36,578 nt of DNA from Rheinheimera baltica DSM 14885 (lineage in GTDB: Bacteria; Pseudomonadota; Gammaproteobacteria; Enterobacterales; Alteromonadaceae), in assembly GCF_000425345.1 (NCBI RefSeq), contig NZ_AUDG01000044.1:1-36578 (forward strand), read 5' to 3'. Made by a program: the position numbers and the translations under genes. Of the stretch, positions 26,080 through 34,375 are shown piece after piece. Numbering within the stretch: position 1 is the first letter of the stretch; every line of letters starts with the position of its first letter. Under the pieces are notes generated by a model. The model was not told the DNA's origin. It saw nothing but the letters and a program-made list of their open reading frames with translations, and made no database searches.

Positions 26080-26094
26080 AAGAAAAGTTTTCTT
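26080..26094. promoter_or_regulatory. Palindrome between the divergent c-di-GMP genes
   Basis: AAGAAAA and TTTTCTT arms around a central G lie in the 134-bp gap between the Hpt gene and the 26135 gene. It may be an operator; AT-rich palindromes arise easily by chance. Confidence 0.2.
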
Positions 26095-26134
26095 GGCTAC
26101 ACTACAACGGAAACAAGTAGTTTGAGGAGGGTAT

Positions 26135-28258
26135 GTGCAGATGGAATTGGAAAGCGATAGCAAACCAAGCCTGCTTATAGTGGATGATCAGCTCGGCAAC
26201 ATTACGCTGTTAAGTGAAATATTACATGATTTAGCACACATCTATTTTGTCACCAATGGTCTTGAGGCGCTTGATAAAGCAATTGAACTGCAACCGCATG
26301 TTATTTTGTTAGATATTGAGATGCCGGAAATTAATGGCTTTGAGGTGTGCAAGTTACTTAAAAACCATCCGTTAACCGCAGCTATTTCTATTATCTTTAT
26401 TTCGGCACACACCGAGGCTGAGATAGAGTTTAATTCGTTGTCTTTTGGTGCAGTGGATTTTATTGGCCGGCCTTTTCATCGCGAAATTTGCCGCGCCAGG
26501 ATGAAAAACCATTTGGTGTTGCAGCAGCAGGCAAAAGAATTGGCGCAGAGCAAGCAAGCGTTATTTGTCGAAAAGCAGCGATTACTGGTAACACTAAATT
26601 CGATAGGGGATGCCGTAGTTGCAACTGATATCGATGGAATGGTGACATTTTTAAACCCGATAGCAGAAAAAATGACCGGCTGGCGACAAATTGATGCACT
26701 GAACAAGTCAATCTCTGAGGTGATGCAACTAAGAGACATCGAGAGCAAGCAAGTTGTTACTAACCCAGTATACTTGGCGTTAAGTGAAAGACGCATAGTG
26801 GCAATGGCGTTAAATTGCGAGCTGGTCAACCGAAGCTCGCTTGAGGCTTCTGCGGTAGAAGATTCAGCAGCCCCTATTTTCGATCAGCATGGCATAATGT
26901 TAGGAGCCATCATCGTGTTTCACGATGTTGGCGAAGCCAGAGCGCTGGCGACCAAAATGAGTTTTTTGGCTAATCACGATCAATTAACCGGATTACCCAA
27001 CCGGATATTGCTGTATGACCGGATACATCTTGCTTGCAGGTCTGCGGCGTCCACTCAGCGAAAAGTGGGCATCATTGCTATCGATATCGACCAATTCAAA
27101 TACCTTAATGATTCACTGGGCCATCTTTGTGGAGACGAGCTGATAACGTTACTGGTTAAGCGTCTGCTATCGATCCTTGATCCTGAGCAGACGTTAGCTC
27201 GAATTGGCGGTGATGAGTTTGTGCTGGTTTGTCCGGATATGATCCATGTAGAGCAAATAGATTTGCTGGCACAGCGTATTAGTCGAATTATGCAGCAACC
27301 ATTTGAAATAGGACAAAAAAACTACAATATGGCGCTCAGTATGGGCATTAGTTTGTTTCCTGCTGATTCTGCTAATGAAGAAGAGTTAATGCGTCATGCT
27401 GACGTTGCATTATTTAAAGCTAAGCAGGAGGGACGCAATCGGTTTTGTTTCTTCTCAGATGAATTAGGCCAGCGTATTTTTCAACGGCATCAGCAAGAAC
27501 AGAGTTTACGAGATGCAATTTATAACAATAGGTTAGAGGTATATTTTCAACCCAAAGTTGATTTACAAACTGAACAGGTTTTTGCAGCCGAAGCCTTGGT
27601 AAGGCTACGGGATAAAAATGGCACTTTGATTTCACCAGGCGATTTTATCCCGTTAGCAGAGGAAACCGGTTTAGTGGTGCCTTTAGGCAAGCTGGTTTTA
27701 ATTAAAGCGTGTCAGCAGGCTGCGCGTTGGCTCAAGCACGGTTTTAATTTAAGTGTGTCAGTTAATATTGCCGCAGCTCAGTTTGCGGATCCTGATTTAG
27801 CAAAGCTTATTGAGCAAACATTAATGGAGAGTCGTTTACCATCGGCGTTGTTAGAGTTAGAGGTAACCGAGACCGCATTGATCCAAAGACCAGAGCAAAC
27901 CGCAGAAGTGTTGCAGCGACTGCGTGCTATTGGGCTTAAAATTGCCATTGACGATTTTGGCACGGGTTACTCAAGCTTAGCCTATTTGAAGCGGTTTAAA
28001 GTGGACGTGCTTAAAATTGATATGTCTTTTGTTAAAGATATGCTGGTCGATAAAAGCGACTACGAAATTGTCAAAACCATCATTTCACTTGGTCGCTCGA
28101 TGGATATTGATTTAGTTGCAGAGGGAATAGAAACGGAACAACACAAAGTCAGCCTGCTAGAGCTGGGATGCCCATTTGGACAAGGTTATTACTTTGGTAA
28201 ACCTATGCCAGCAGATGACTTTATGCAGTTTATAGTGGATAAGCGTGACTTAAAGTAG
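26135..28258 (+). CDS. Receiver-PAS-GGDEF-EAL c-di-GMP protein
   Basis: A 707-aa cytoplasmic signalling protein. The receiver (about residues 12-128) has VDDQ and phospho-acceptor Asp60, but the conserved Lys of the KP motif is Arg (GRPF, Arg112). A PAS domain (about 145-268, ATDIDGMVTFLNPIAE) follows. The GGDEF domain has an intact GGDEF (358-362) with no RxxD inhibitory site. The EAL domain is complete: EAL from residue 486, SVN, EVTET, DDFGTG, KID and AEGIET. Both cyclase and phosphodiesterase activity are therefore possible. The GTG at 26135 has GAGGAGG 4 nt upstream; the ATG at 26141 is an alternative. It is divergent from the Hpt-kinase-cyclase operon, whose phosphorelay could feed its receiver. 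Its 3' end overlaps the convergent DUF2474-like ORF. Confidence 0.92.
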   Translation: MQMELESDSKPSLLIVDDQLGNITLLSEILHDLAHIYFVTNGLEALDKAIELQPHVILLDIEMPEINGFEVCKLLKNHPLTAAISIIFISAHTEAEIEFNSLSFGAVDFIGRPFHREICRARMKNHLVLQQQAKELAQSKQALFVEKQRLLVTLNSIGDAVVATDIDGMVTFLNPIAEKMTGWRQIDALNKSISEVMQLRDIESKQVVTNPVYLALSERRIVAMALNCELVNRSSLEASAVEDSAAPIFDQHGIMLGAIIVFHDVGEARALATKMSFLANHDQLTGLPNRILLYDRIHLACRSAASTQRKVGIIAIDIDQFKYLNDSLGHLCGDELITLLVKRLLSILDPEQTLARIGGDEFVLVCPDMIHVEQIDLLAQRISRIMQQPFEIGQKNYNMALSMGISLFPADSANEEELMRHADVALFKAKQEGRNRFCFFSDELGQRIFQRHQQEQSLRDAIYNNRLEVYFQPKVDLQTEQVFAAEALVRLRDKNGTLISPGDFIPLAEETGLVVPLGKLVLIKACQQAARWLKHGFNLSVSVNIAAAQFADPDLAKLIEQTLMESRLPSALLELEVTETALIQRPEQTAEVLQRLRAIGLKIAIDDFGTGYSSLAYLKRFKVDVLKIDMSFVKDMLVDKSDYEIVKTIISLGRSMDIDLVAEGIETEQHKVSLLELGCPFGQGYYFGKPMPADDFMQFIVDKRDLK

Positions 28259-28363
28259 TGTCATTAGCGACTTAAGTCCATAGGCAATGCATGACAGAGT
28301 AAATAACCCTGCCGCATACAGCCCGATAAACCACAGCCATGACCGATGTGTAGTTTGGTTCAT
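28250..28363 (-). CDS. DUF2474-like small membrane protein, last gene of the bd oxidase operon
   Basis: A 37-aa ORF starting MNQTTHRSWLWFIGLYAAG and ending KSLMTLL. It has one hydrophobic helix (about residues 9-30) after a short basic N-terminus, the layout of DUF2474 proteins that follow cioB in cyanide-insensitive oxidase operons. Its ATG shares a base with the cioB stop (TAATG), so translation is probably coupled. Its last 9 nt overlap the end of the convergent 26135 gene. By analogy with CydX it may be a small structural subunit of the oxidase. Confidence 0.72.
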   Translation of the reverse strand: MNQTTHRSWLWFIGLYAAGLFTLSCIAYGLKSLMTLL

Positions 28364-29406
28364 TAGTAGCCTTCCTCGTAGTCTTCAATTTTTCCGCGAA
28401 AGATGTGATAGCCCCAAAGCGTATAAGCCAGGATCAGCGGGACAAATATAATAATGCCCGGCAGCATAAAGCTAAGGCTATTATCGGGAGCCGCTGCTTG
28501 ATAAAACGTGAGGTGTCTTGGCAACAGATATGGAAATAATCCCACCACTAAACCGGTAAAGGCCAGTAAAAACAAACTTGCGGCTAACCAAAAAGGACGG
28601 CTTTCATGGCGGGCATTAATATCCGCCTCGGCGGCAAACTGTCGTTGTACCCGGCCCAGATCGCGAAACAACAACCGTGCAGTCAGGATAGCCGATAGTG
28701 GTAATAAAAATAACCCTAAGGCATAGCTGCCACCAAACCAACGTTGCCGGATTTCGGGTTGTGCCCATAACGTCCAAAGGCTGACAAGTAACATGGCAAG
28801 CATGACAAACAACAATAGCCGTTGGCCATAGCGGGCCGCTTTTTGTTGAATAGCGCCGCGGCTTTTCATTGTAAGATACGTACATGCTAATAGGGCATAA
28901 CCCGCCATAACGGCAATACCGGTAAACACACTGAACGGGCTTAGCCACTGCAAGCTAGACATCATCAGGGTATTATTGTCGGTGCCCTGCACCAACACGC
29001 CTAACATTAACCCTTGGCAAAACGCCGCCAGGCTGGAGCCTATTGCAAACGCGCGGTTCCACCATTGTTTTGATGTGGTTGATTTAAAACGATACTCAAA
29101 TGCTACGCCGCGGAAGATTAAGCCTATAAGCATTAACATGATTGGCAGGTAAAATAAGCTGGCTATGCTGGAATAAGCCAGAGGAAAGGCACCAAACAAG
29201 ATCACGCCGCCAAATACCAGCCAGGTTTCGTTGCCATCCCAGACATGGGAAATTGATCGCATTAAATGATCATGCTCTGCATCCGTGTTAAACCAGGGGT
29301 ACAAAATACCAATGCCTAAGTCAAACCCGTCTAGCAGCACATACATTAAAATAGCAAAGCCCAGCAGCAAAAAATAAAACAGCGGTAAACCAAATTGCAG
29401 TTCCAT
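28363..29406 (-). CDS. cioB: bd-type (cyanide-insensitive) quinol oxidase subunit II
   Basis: A 347-aa polytopic membrane protein, the CydB/CioB subunit that pairs with subunit I in cytochrome bd-type quinol oxidase. It opens with a helix leading into LLDGFDLGIGIL, the CydB signature, followed by SHVWDGNETWLV and GLIFRGVAFEYRFK, all strongly conserved in the family; about eight membrane helices are visible. Subunit II carries no haem and stabilises the complex. An AAGGAG ribosome site precedes the ATG. It lies 34 nt after cioA and overlaps the DUF2474-like ORF. The CioB label is favoured over CydB because of the company of a short-Q-loop CioA and the DUF2474-like gene. Confidence 0.94.
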   Translation of the reverse strand: MELQFGLPLFYFLLLGFAILMYVLLDGFDLGIGILYPWFNTDAEHDHLMRSISHVWDGNETWLVFGGVILFGAFPLAYSSIASLFYLPIMLMLIGLIFRGVAFEYRFKSTTSKQWWNRAFAIGSSLAAFCQGLMLGVLVQGTDNNTLMMSSLQWLSPFSVFTGIAVMAGYALLACTYLTMKSRGAIQQKAARYGQRLLLFVMLAMLLVSLWTLWAQPEIRQRWFGGSYALGLFLLPLSAILTARLLFRDLGRVQRQFAAEADINARHESRPFWLAASLFLLAFTGLVVGLFPYLLPRHLTFYQAAAPDNSLSFMLPGIIIFVPLILAYTLWGYHIFRGKIEDYEEGY

Positions 29407-29440
29407 TAGTGTTGCTCCTTTGAGGGGTTAAGTTGTTTTG

Positions 29441-30811
29441 CTAAGGCGACTGCGTAGCCTGCAGCTTTGACACCAACGAGCTGTTGGTGCAGATAAGCCA
29501 ACGGCGGGGGCCTTTGCGGATAAGTTTGCGCATAAAGTACAGATAGACACCAAATAACAGGCTGTAGGTTGCGACAAATAATGTCAGTGAAAATAACACC
29601 CTCTCTGCTGGTAATGGCGATACCACATCCATAGTTCTCACTAAACCATAAACGAGCCAGGGTTGGCGGCCAATTTCAACGACATACCAGCCAGCAAGCA
29701 CAGCTATTACACCCGTTGGTGCCAGATAGCTACAGACGGTTAAAAACCAACGGCTTTTATACAAGGTGCCACGCCAGCGCAGCCATGCACCGATCAGAGC
29801 CACTAATATCATCAGTAAGCCAATGCCAACCATAATACGAAACGAAAAAAACACCAACGCTACGTTTGGCCGCTCATCTGCTGGCACGGCTTTTAATCCC
29901 GCCAGTTCACCGTCAATATCATGGGTTAAAATCAGGCTGGCCAGCTTAGGTATACCAATCTCAAAGTGGTTCTTTTCGGCGGTTTTATCAGGTATTGCAA
30001 ACAGCAGTAATGGCACACCAGTCTCGCGCTCAGCCCATATCCCTTCCATTGCGGCTAGTTTTACCGGTTGATGTTCTTTCACGTTAAGACCATGCAGATC
30101 GCCAACAAAGGCTTGCAGTGGTGTTAGCAGCAACGCCAGCCACAATGTCATCGACACGCCTTTACGTGCCATGGACTTGTGCTGCGTATGAAGCAGTTGC
30201 CAGGCACTGGTCGCCAGCACGACAAAGCAGGCTGTAATAAAAGCGGCCAGCAGCATATGGCTAAAACGATAGGGCATCGATGGGTTAAAAATAACCTGCC
30301 ACCAGTTATCTACCTGAAATACACCATCGACAATAATGTGCCCGGCAGGGGTTTGCATCCACGAGTTAGCGGCGATAATCCAAAACGCTGAGATCCAGGT
30401 GCCGATAGCAACCACGAGGGTGGCAAAAAAGTGTAACTTTGGCCCAACCCGCTGCCAACCAAACAGCATAATGCCAAGAAAACCGGCTTCCAGGAAAAAG
30501 GCAGTTAACACTTCATACGCCATCAAGGGGCCCAGCACTGCGCCTGTTATGCGCGAGAACTCAGAAAAATTAGTGCCAAACTCGTATGACAATACGATGC
30601 CAGACACCACGCCCATGCCAAAGGTGATAGCAAAGGGTTTGATCCAAAATTTTGCCAACTGTAAATACACCGGATTAGCGGTTTTTAGCCAAAGGCCCTC
30701 CCAGATAGCAATGAGAGTGGCTAAGCCGATAGTAATTGATGGAAAAATAATATGAAAACTTACCGTAAAGGCAAATTGTACGCGTGATAACAGCGCAGCA
30801 TCCAGTTCCAT
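29441..30811 (-). CDS. cioA: bd-type (cyanide-insensitive) quinol oxidase subunit I
   Basis: Subunit I oxidises quinol and reduces O2 to water without pumping protons. The 456-aa product has the haem ligands expected of the family: His20 (SFHIIFPS), His185 (RFSHMLL) and Met394 (VRTMD), with GRQPW just before the last. The Q-loop between helices 6 and 7 is short, as in CioA, unlike the roughly 520-aa E. coli CydA. The ATG at 30811 is chosen over a start 17 codons upstream because AGGGG precedes it and the first helix begins at once; the upstream stretch belongs to a separate 34-aa ORF. No haem-loading cydCD genes are adjacent. It is probably transcribed from the sigma-54-type promoter at 30953-30968. 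Confidence 0.95.
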   Translation of the reverse strand: MELDAALLSRVQFAFTVSFHIIFPSITIGLATLIAIWEGLWLKTANPVYLQLAKFWIKPFAITFGMGVVSGIVLSYEFGTNFSEFSRITGAVLGPLMAYEVLTAFFLEAGFLGIMLFGWQRVGPKLHFFATLVVAIGTWISAFWIIAANSWMQTPAGHIIVDGVFQVDNWWQVIFNPSMPYRFSHMLLAAFITACFVVLATSAWQLLHTQHKSMARKGVSMTLWLALLLTPLQAFVGDLHGLNVKEHQPVKLAAMEGIWAERETGVPLLLFAIPDKTAEKNHFEIGIPKLASLILTHDIDGELAGLKAVPADERPNVALVFFSFRIMVGIGLLMILVALIGAWLRWRGTLYKSRWFLTVCSYLAPTGVIAVLAGWYVVEIGRQPWLVYGLVRTMDVVSPLPAERVLFSLTLFVATYSLLFGVYLYFMRKLIRKGPRRWLICTNSSLVSKLQATQSP

Positions 30812-30812
30812 A

Positions 30813-30917
30813 TTAGCGCCCCTTATACCAGATTTTCCGACATAGGGCCGGCGCCAAGGCAATCACTGTTATTAATACCAATGCGAGGATTTCGGTAACT
30901 AGTACGCCACTATTCAT
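30813..30917 (-). CDS. CydP-like small membrane protein, first ORF of the bd oxidase operon
   Basis: A 34-aa ORF starting MNSGVLVTEILALVLITVIA and ending CRKIWYKGR. It has one hydrophobic helix (about residues 5-25) and a basic tail, which predicts a single-pass protein with the C-terminus inside. Its stop is 1 nt before the cioA ATG (TAATATG), so it is likely translationally coupled. The layout resembles the putative small oxidase subunit called CydP, which also precedes subunit I genes; the match is by position and shape, as sequences this short give little more. AAGAG lies about 7 nt ahead of the ATG. Confidence 0.62.
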   Translation of the reverse strand: MNSGVLVTEILALVLITVIALAPALCRKIWYKGR

Positions 30918-30952
30918 AACAAGCTCTTTTGTAGACAGAATTGTGCTGCTAC

Positions 30953-30968
30953 AGCAAGATGCTTACCA
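30953..30968 (-). promoter_or_regulatory. Candidate sigma-54 (-24/-12) promoter of the cioAB operon
   Basis: On the minus strand the sequence is TGGTAAGCATCTTGCT, against the consensus TGGCACG-N4-TTGCW. GG and GC are separated by exactly 10 nt, as required. Transcription would start near 30942, about 25 nt before the 34-aa ORF. Two palindromes lie about 97 and 132 bp upstream, and the divergent operon encodes a sigma-54 activator, so the element is well placed. Confidence 0.65.
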
Positions 30969-31031
30969 CTTTGTAAAGGGATGGTTATTCTGTTGATATA
31001 TAACAATATTTATTTATAGCTTGCGTGATGT

Positions 31032-31046
31032 GTAAACAAGGTTTAC
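31032..31046. promoter_or_regulatory. Palindromic activator site, copy 1 (GTAAAC-AAG-GTTTAC)
   Basis: A perfect 6-bp inverted repeat with a 3-nt spacer, centred at 31039, about 97 bp upstream of the predicted cio transcription start. That is a normal distance for an NtrC-type enhancer site. It is one of two near-identical copies 35 bp apart. Confidence 0.65.
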
Positions 31047-31066
31047 GATTTTTATCTCGCTTATGT

Positions 31067-31081
31067 GTAAACGAGGTTTAC
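31067..31081. promoter_or_regulatory. Palindromic activator site, copy 2 (GTAAAC-GAG-GTTTAC)
   Basis: The second copy of the palindrome, centred at 31074. The surrounding bases are also shared with copy 1 (ATGTGTAAAC). It covers the ribosome site of the kinase gene that starts 2 nt later at 31083, so binding here could also repress the kinase-regulator operon (autoregulation). Confidence 0.65.
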
Positions 31082-31082
31082 A

Positions 31083-32984
31083 GTGTCATTATCGGTTGCG
31101 TTTGAAATTAGCATGGTGCTTACCAGCGTGTGTGCGGTATTGCTGTCTGGCTGGCTGTTGTGGCAAGGCCAACGGCAGCGCGCTATGCCAGCATTGGCAG
31201 GTTTTGCAGCAATGATGGCATTGTGGTGTACAGGCCATATTGCCATAGTACAAGGTTGGCCGGTACTGGGTGTTGCTCTGATATTAGCCAACCCTCTGAT
31301 GCCGATGTTTTTTTTACATTTCGCGCTGCAATTTGTCGCCACGCCTGAAGCTGGTTCCGGCGGCTGGCGCCGGAGACTACCCTGGCTGTATGCGCTAACA
31401 ATACTGTTAATTGGCTTAAGTTGGTTTGGCCCTGGCGGAAAAATAACGACCACGGCCGGATTTGACGCTTTTTTTGTGTTTGCCGATATTGGCTGGTTAA
31501 ATTTACTCTACACCATTTTACTTGGCGTTGCGGCACACCTTGTGTTGTTTCAAGGTTGGCGCCTGCACAGTGGTAATAAGCGCCGCTCTATTGTTGCCAT
31601 GTTTATGGCTGGAGGTTGGGGATTATTACTGGCGACAAGCTTCGTTTTTCCGTCATTGGGATTAAACTGGTATCCCTATCCTATGTTGTTGCTACCCAGC
31701 TATTTATTATTGCTGGTGTATGGTGTAGTTCGTTATCAGGTTTTAGAGATTAATGCCTTTGCAAACAAAGCATTAATATGGCTTGGCATGCTGTTGCTTG
31801 TATTGGCGTTAATGGCACTGGTGAGTGCCTTGCTAGGGCAATTGGGCATGCAGGCGCTATCTGCGGTGCCCGCCAGCCAGCTTTGGTTATATTCGACATT
31901 GCTACTGCTGTTGTCAGCCGCCTGTTATCAACCGTTATCAAAGTTAGCGCGGCGCTTAATTTACCCGGGTGGCCAATTAAATGAGAGCTTGCTTGCGCAC
32001 TGGCGTTCTAAGTTGCAGCAGTGTAATAGTTGGCATGAACTGGCTGCGTTAGCCGCTGGGTTATTGTCTGGCCAACTCAGGCAAAAAGTAAGTGTACAGC
32101 TGCCTCTTGCCGGGCGAGCAAATCCGGGTTTGCAAATACATTGTTTGCGCAATGATCATGGTTGGTACTATGCGCTAAAGGGCTGGGATGATGTTACGCC
32201 TGGCTATCGTCTGCAAGGTGAAGTCTTTGCCGCCTTGCTGCTGAGTAATTGTCGGATTTTGGAGCAGTCGCTAAAGTTGGCCGATGCTGAGCGTAAACGG
32301 CTGGATCAACAACACTTAGTAGAACTGGGTGCCTTGTCAGCTGCAATGGCGCATGAACTGCGTAACCCTCTCAATATTATTTCGATGGCAGCAGCCACTA
32401 CTCCGGCAGAAACACGGCAACATATTCAGCAGCAGCTTAAACGGGCCGATCGTTTGATTGCCGATTTGTTGAGTTATTCTGGCCGTCTTGAGTTGCAGTA
32501 CAGTGACTTTTTGCTAAAACCACTGCTGCAAGCTGTGCTGAGTCAACAGGATTGGCAAGGTGTGCAATGCCAACTGCAGGTACCTGACGACTTAATGTTA
32601 TACGGTGACAGTTACCGCGTGCAGCAGGTGTTGATTAACCTGACGGATAATGCACTGGCATTCTGTCGTAACCAGCCACAAGCGGAGATCAAAATTGAGG
32701 CGCACAATGAGCATGACCATGTGTGGATATATGTACATAACAACGGCCCGGCTATTGTGCCGGCACAACATGCCGCACTGTTTCAGCCTTTTGTTAGCAA
32801 ACGTGCCGGCGGTAGCGGCCTGGGCTTAGCAATAGTGCGTCGAATTATGCAAGCGCATGGAGGTGAGGTTTGTCATCAGAGCGATTTGGGCTGGCCGGTT
32901 AGTTTTGTACTTAAATTTACTTTAAACGTTAAGCAAAATCTTGGACTGCAACTTCCACATCAACAGGACATGACAAATGGCTAA
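31083..32984 (+). CDS. Multi-pass membrane sensor histidine kinase (NtrB-type partner)
   Basis: A 633-aa kinase. The N-terminal 280 or so residues hold about eight to nine hydrophobic segments, resembling the 7TM-type sensor domain found in some histidine kinases. A cytoplasmic region without a clear motif follows (about 285-400). HisKA has His424 in AMAHELRNPLN, and the ATPase domain has the N-box INLTDNALAF and GGSGLGLAI. The sensing is probably membrane-linked, such as to redox or quinone state, but that is inference from its position beside an oxidase operon. The start is GTG at 31083 with GAGG 6 nt upstream, inside the second palindrome. Its end overlaps the regulator gene by 8 nt. It is divergent from the cio operon. 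Confidence 0.9.
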   Translation: MSLSVAFEISMVLTSVCAVLLSGWLLWQGQRQRAMPALAGFAAMMALWCTGHIAIVQGWPVLGVALILANPLMPMFFLHFALQFVATPEAGSGGWRRRLPWLYALTILLIGLSWFGPGGKITTTAGFDAFFVFADIGWLNLLYTILLGVAAHLVLFQGWRLHSGNKRRSIVAMFMAGGWGLLLATSFVFPSLGLNWYPYPMLLLPSYLLLLVYGVVRYQVLEINAFANKALIWLGMLLLVLALMALVSALLGQLGMQALSAVPASQLWLYSTLLLLLSAACYQPLSKLARRLIYPGGQLNESLLAHWRSKLQQCNSWHELAALAAGLLSGQLRQKVSVQLPLAGRANPGLQIHCLRNDHGWYYALKGWDDVTPGYRLQGEVFAALLLSNCRILEQSLKLADAERKRLDQQHLVELGALSAAMAHELRNPLNIISMAAATTPAETRQHIQQQLKRADRLIADLLSYSGRLELQYSDFLLKPLLQAVLSQQDWQGVQCQLQVPDDLMLYGDSYRVQQVLINLTDNALAFCRNQPQAEIKIEAHNEHDHVWIYVHNNGPAIVPAQHAALFQPFVSKRAGGSGLGLAIVRRIMQAHGGEVCHQSDLGWPVSFVLKFTLNVKQNLGLQLPHQQDMTNG

Positions 32985-34347
32985 GGGTAATATTTTACTG
33001 GTCGATGACGAGCCGGCGTTTCGTCAACTGGCGCAAAGCTGGTTAAGCCAAAGTGGCTATCAGGTAGAGACTGCCGCTGACCTTGCAGCCGCGCGCGCAC
33101 AGCTTAAGCGCTTTGACGCAGATTTAATTCTGCTGGATTTATCTCTGCCACCTGAATTTGATCCACTGCATACGTTGCAGGCAATGGCAGAGTTTAACAG
33201 CAGGCCCGTCATTATCCTCACCGGGCATGCCGAGCGGCAGCTGGCATTGGATGCAATAGCGCTGGGGGCCTGGGATTTTATTGCTAAACCGGTAGACCCG
33301 GATTTGTTAGCGGTGGTTATCAAGCGTGCGCTAAACAAGCACCACTTAGATACAGAATTGCAGCAGCTAAAACAGCAACAGCAAACAGATGCTGGCTTAC
33401 AGCGTTTAATTGGTGTGTCGACGCCTATGATTGCGATGCGTACGCTTATCCAACGTATTGCGCCAACCGACGTGCGTGTGCTGGTTACCGGGCCATCCGG
33501 TACGGGTAAAGAAGTGGTATCACGAGCACTACATGAACTAAGCCGTCGTGCCAGACAGCCCTTTGTCTCGGTACATTGCGGTGCTATACCGGCAGAGCTA
33601 TTAGAAAGCGAGTTGTTCGGATATGTCAAAGGGGCTTTTACCGGCGCAGACAAAGACCGTCCTGGCTTACTAAAACTGGCTGATAACGGTACCTTGTTTT
33701 TGGATGAAATTGGTGAAATGCCGTTACCCATGCAAGTAAAACTATTACGGGTGCTGCAAGAGGGCACCTATTTCCCGGTTGGTGGGCGTGAACAGCAGAA
33801 AATTGATGTAAGGCTGATTTCTGCGACCAATGCGAATTTACCGCAATTGGTGCAAAAAGGCCTGTTTCGTGAAGATTTATATTATCGTATTAAAGGCATA
33901 ACGCTAGAAACTATTGCATTAGCCGAGCGCCGTCAGGACATACCACTGTTACTGCAATTCTTTCTTGAGCAACTGCTGCGTCAACACAAGCAAGAGCTTA
34001 AATTAGACAGCACGGCACTAAGCTGGTTTTTACAGCGTGATTGGCCGGGAAATATCCGGGAGCTTAAAAATACATTAGAGAGTGTGGCAGCAGTGGCTCA
34101 GGGCGGAGTCATTAGCATGGCCGATATCAGCTTATTACACCCTGAAGCCGTCAGCTCGGAGGAATATCCGTTAGAAAGTAATCATGATGCGTTGCAGCTC
34201 GATCGGGCAGTACAACAGTTAGAAGTGCGATATATCAACAAAGCGATGCAGTTAAGTGGGGGTAATAAAAGTCGTGCTGCCCTGTTATTGGGGTTGTCCA
34301 GACAGGGGTTATTGAAGAAAATTGACCGTTACGGTCTCAGCGTTTAA
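32977..34347 (+). CDS. Sigma-54-dependent NtrC-family response regulator
   Basis: A 456-aa enhancer-binding activator. The receiver (about residues 5-118) has VDDEP, phospho-acceptor Asp54 in LILLDLSLP and Lys in IAKP. The AAA+ domain (about 150-380) has Walker A GPSGTGK (172-178), the sigma-54-contacting loop GAFTGA (219-224), Walker B LFLDEIGEM and the arginine-finger region FREDLYYR. A Fis-type helix-turn-helix closes the protein (NKSRAALLLGLSRQGLLKKI). Only sigma-54 promoters are opened by such proteins. It overlaps the kinase gene by 8 nt, so the two form a cognate pair. The likely targets are the GTAAAC-N3-GTTTAC sites between it and cioAB. Confidence 0.94.
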   Translation: MAKGNILLVDDEPAFRQLAQSWLSQSGYQVETAADLAAARAQLKRFDADLILLDLSLPPEFDPLHTLQAMAEFNSRPVIILTGHAERQLALDAIALGAWDFIAKPVDPDLLAVVIKRALNKHHLDTELQQLKQQQQTDAGLQRLIGVSTPMIAMRTLIQRIAPTDVRVLVTGPSGTGKEVVSRALHELSRRARQPFVSVHCGAIPAELLESELFGYVKGAFTGADKDRPGLLKLADNGTLFLDEIGEMPLPMQVKLLRVLQEGTYFPVGGREQQKIDVRLISATNANLPQLVQKGLFREDLYYRIKGITLETIALAERRQDIPLLLQFFLEQLLRQHKQELKLDSTALSWFLQRDWPGNIRELKNTLESVAAVAQGGVISMADISLLHPEAVSSEEYPLESNHDALQLDRAVQQLEVRYINKAMQLSGGNKSRAALLLGLSRQGLLKKIDRYGLSV

Positions 34348-34375
34348 GGTAGCAATAACATGACGGAGACAGTAA

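Noticed and set aside
30812-30862. Longer N-terminus for cioA
   Set aside because: The bases encode the 34-aa CydP-like ORF in another frame, and the ATG at 30811 has AGGGG ahead of it and matches the family's start.
33060-33767. A 235-aa open frame on the minus strand inside the sigma-54 regulator gene
   Set aside because: It lies wholly antisense to a gene with intact receiver, AAA+ and HTH motifs, is rich in Ser and Cys with no domain, and has no ribosome site.
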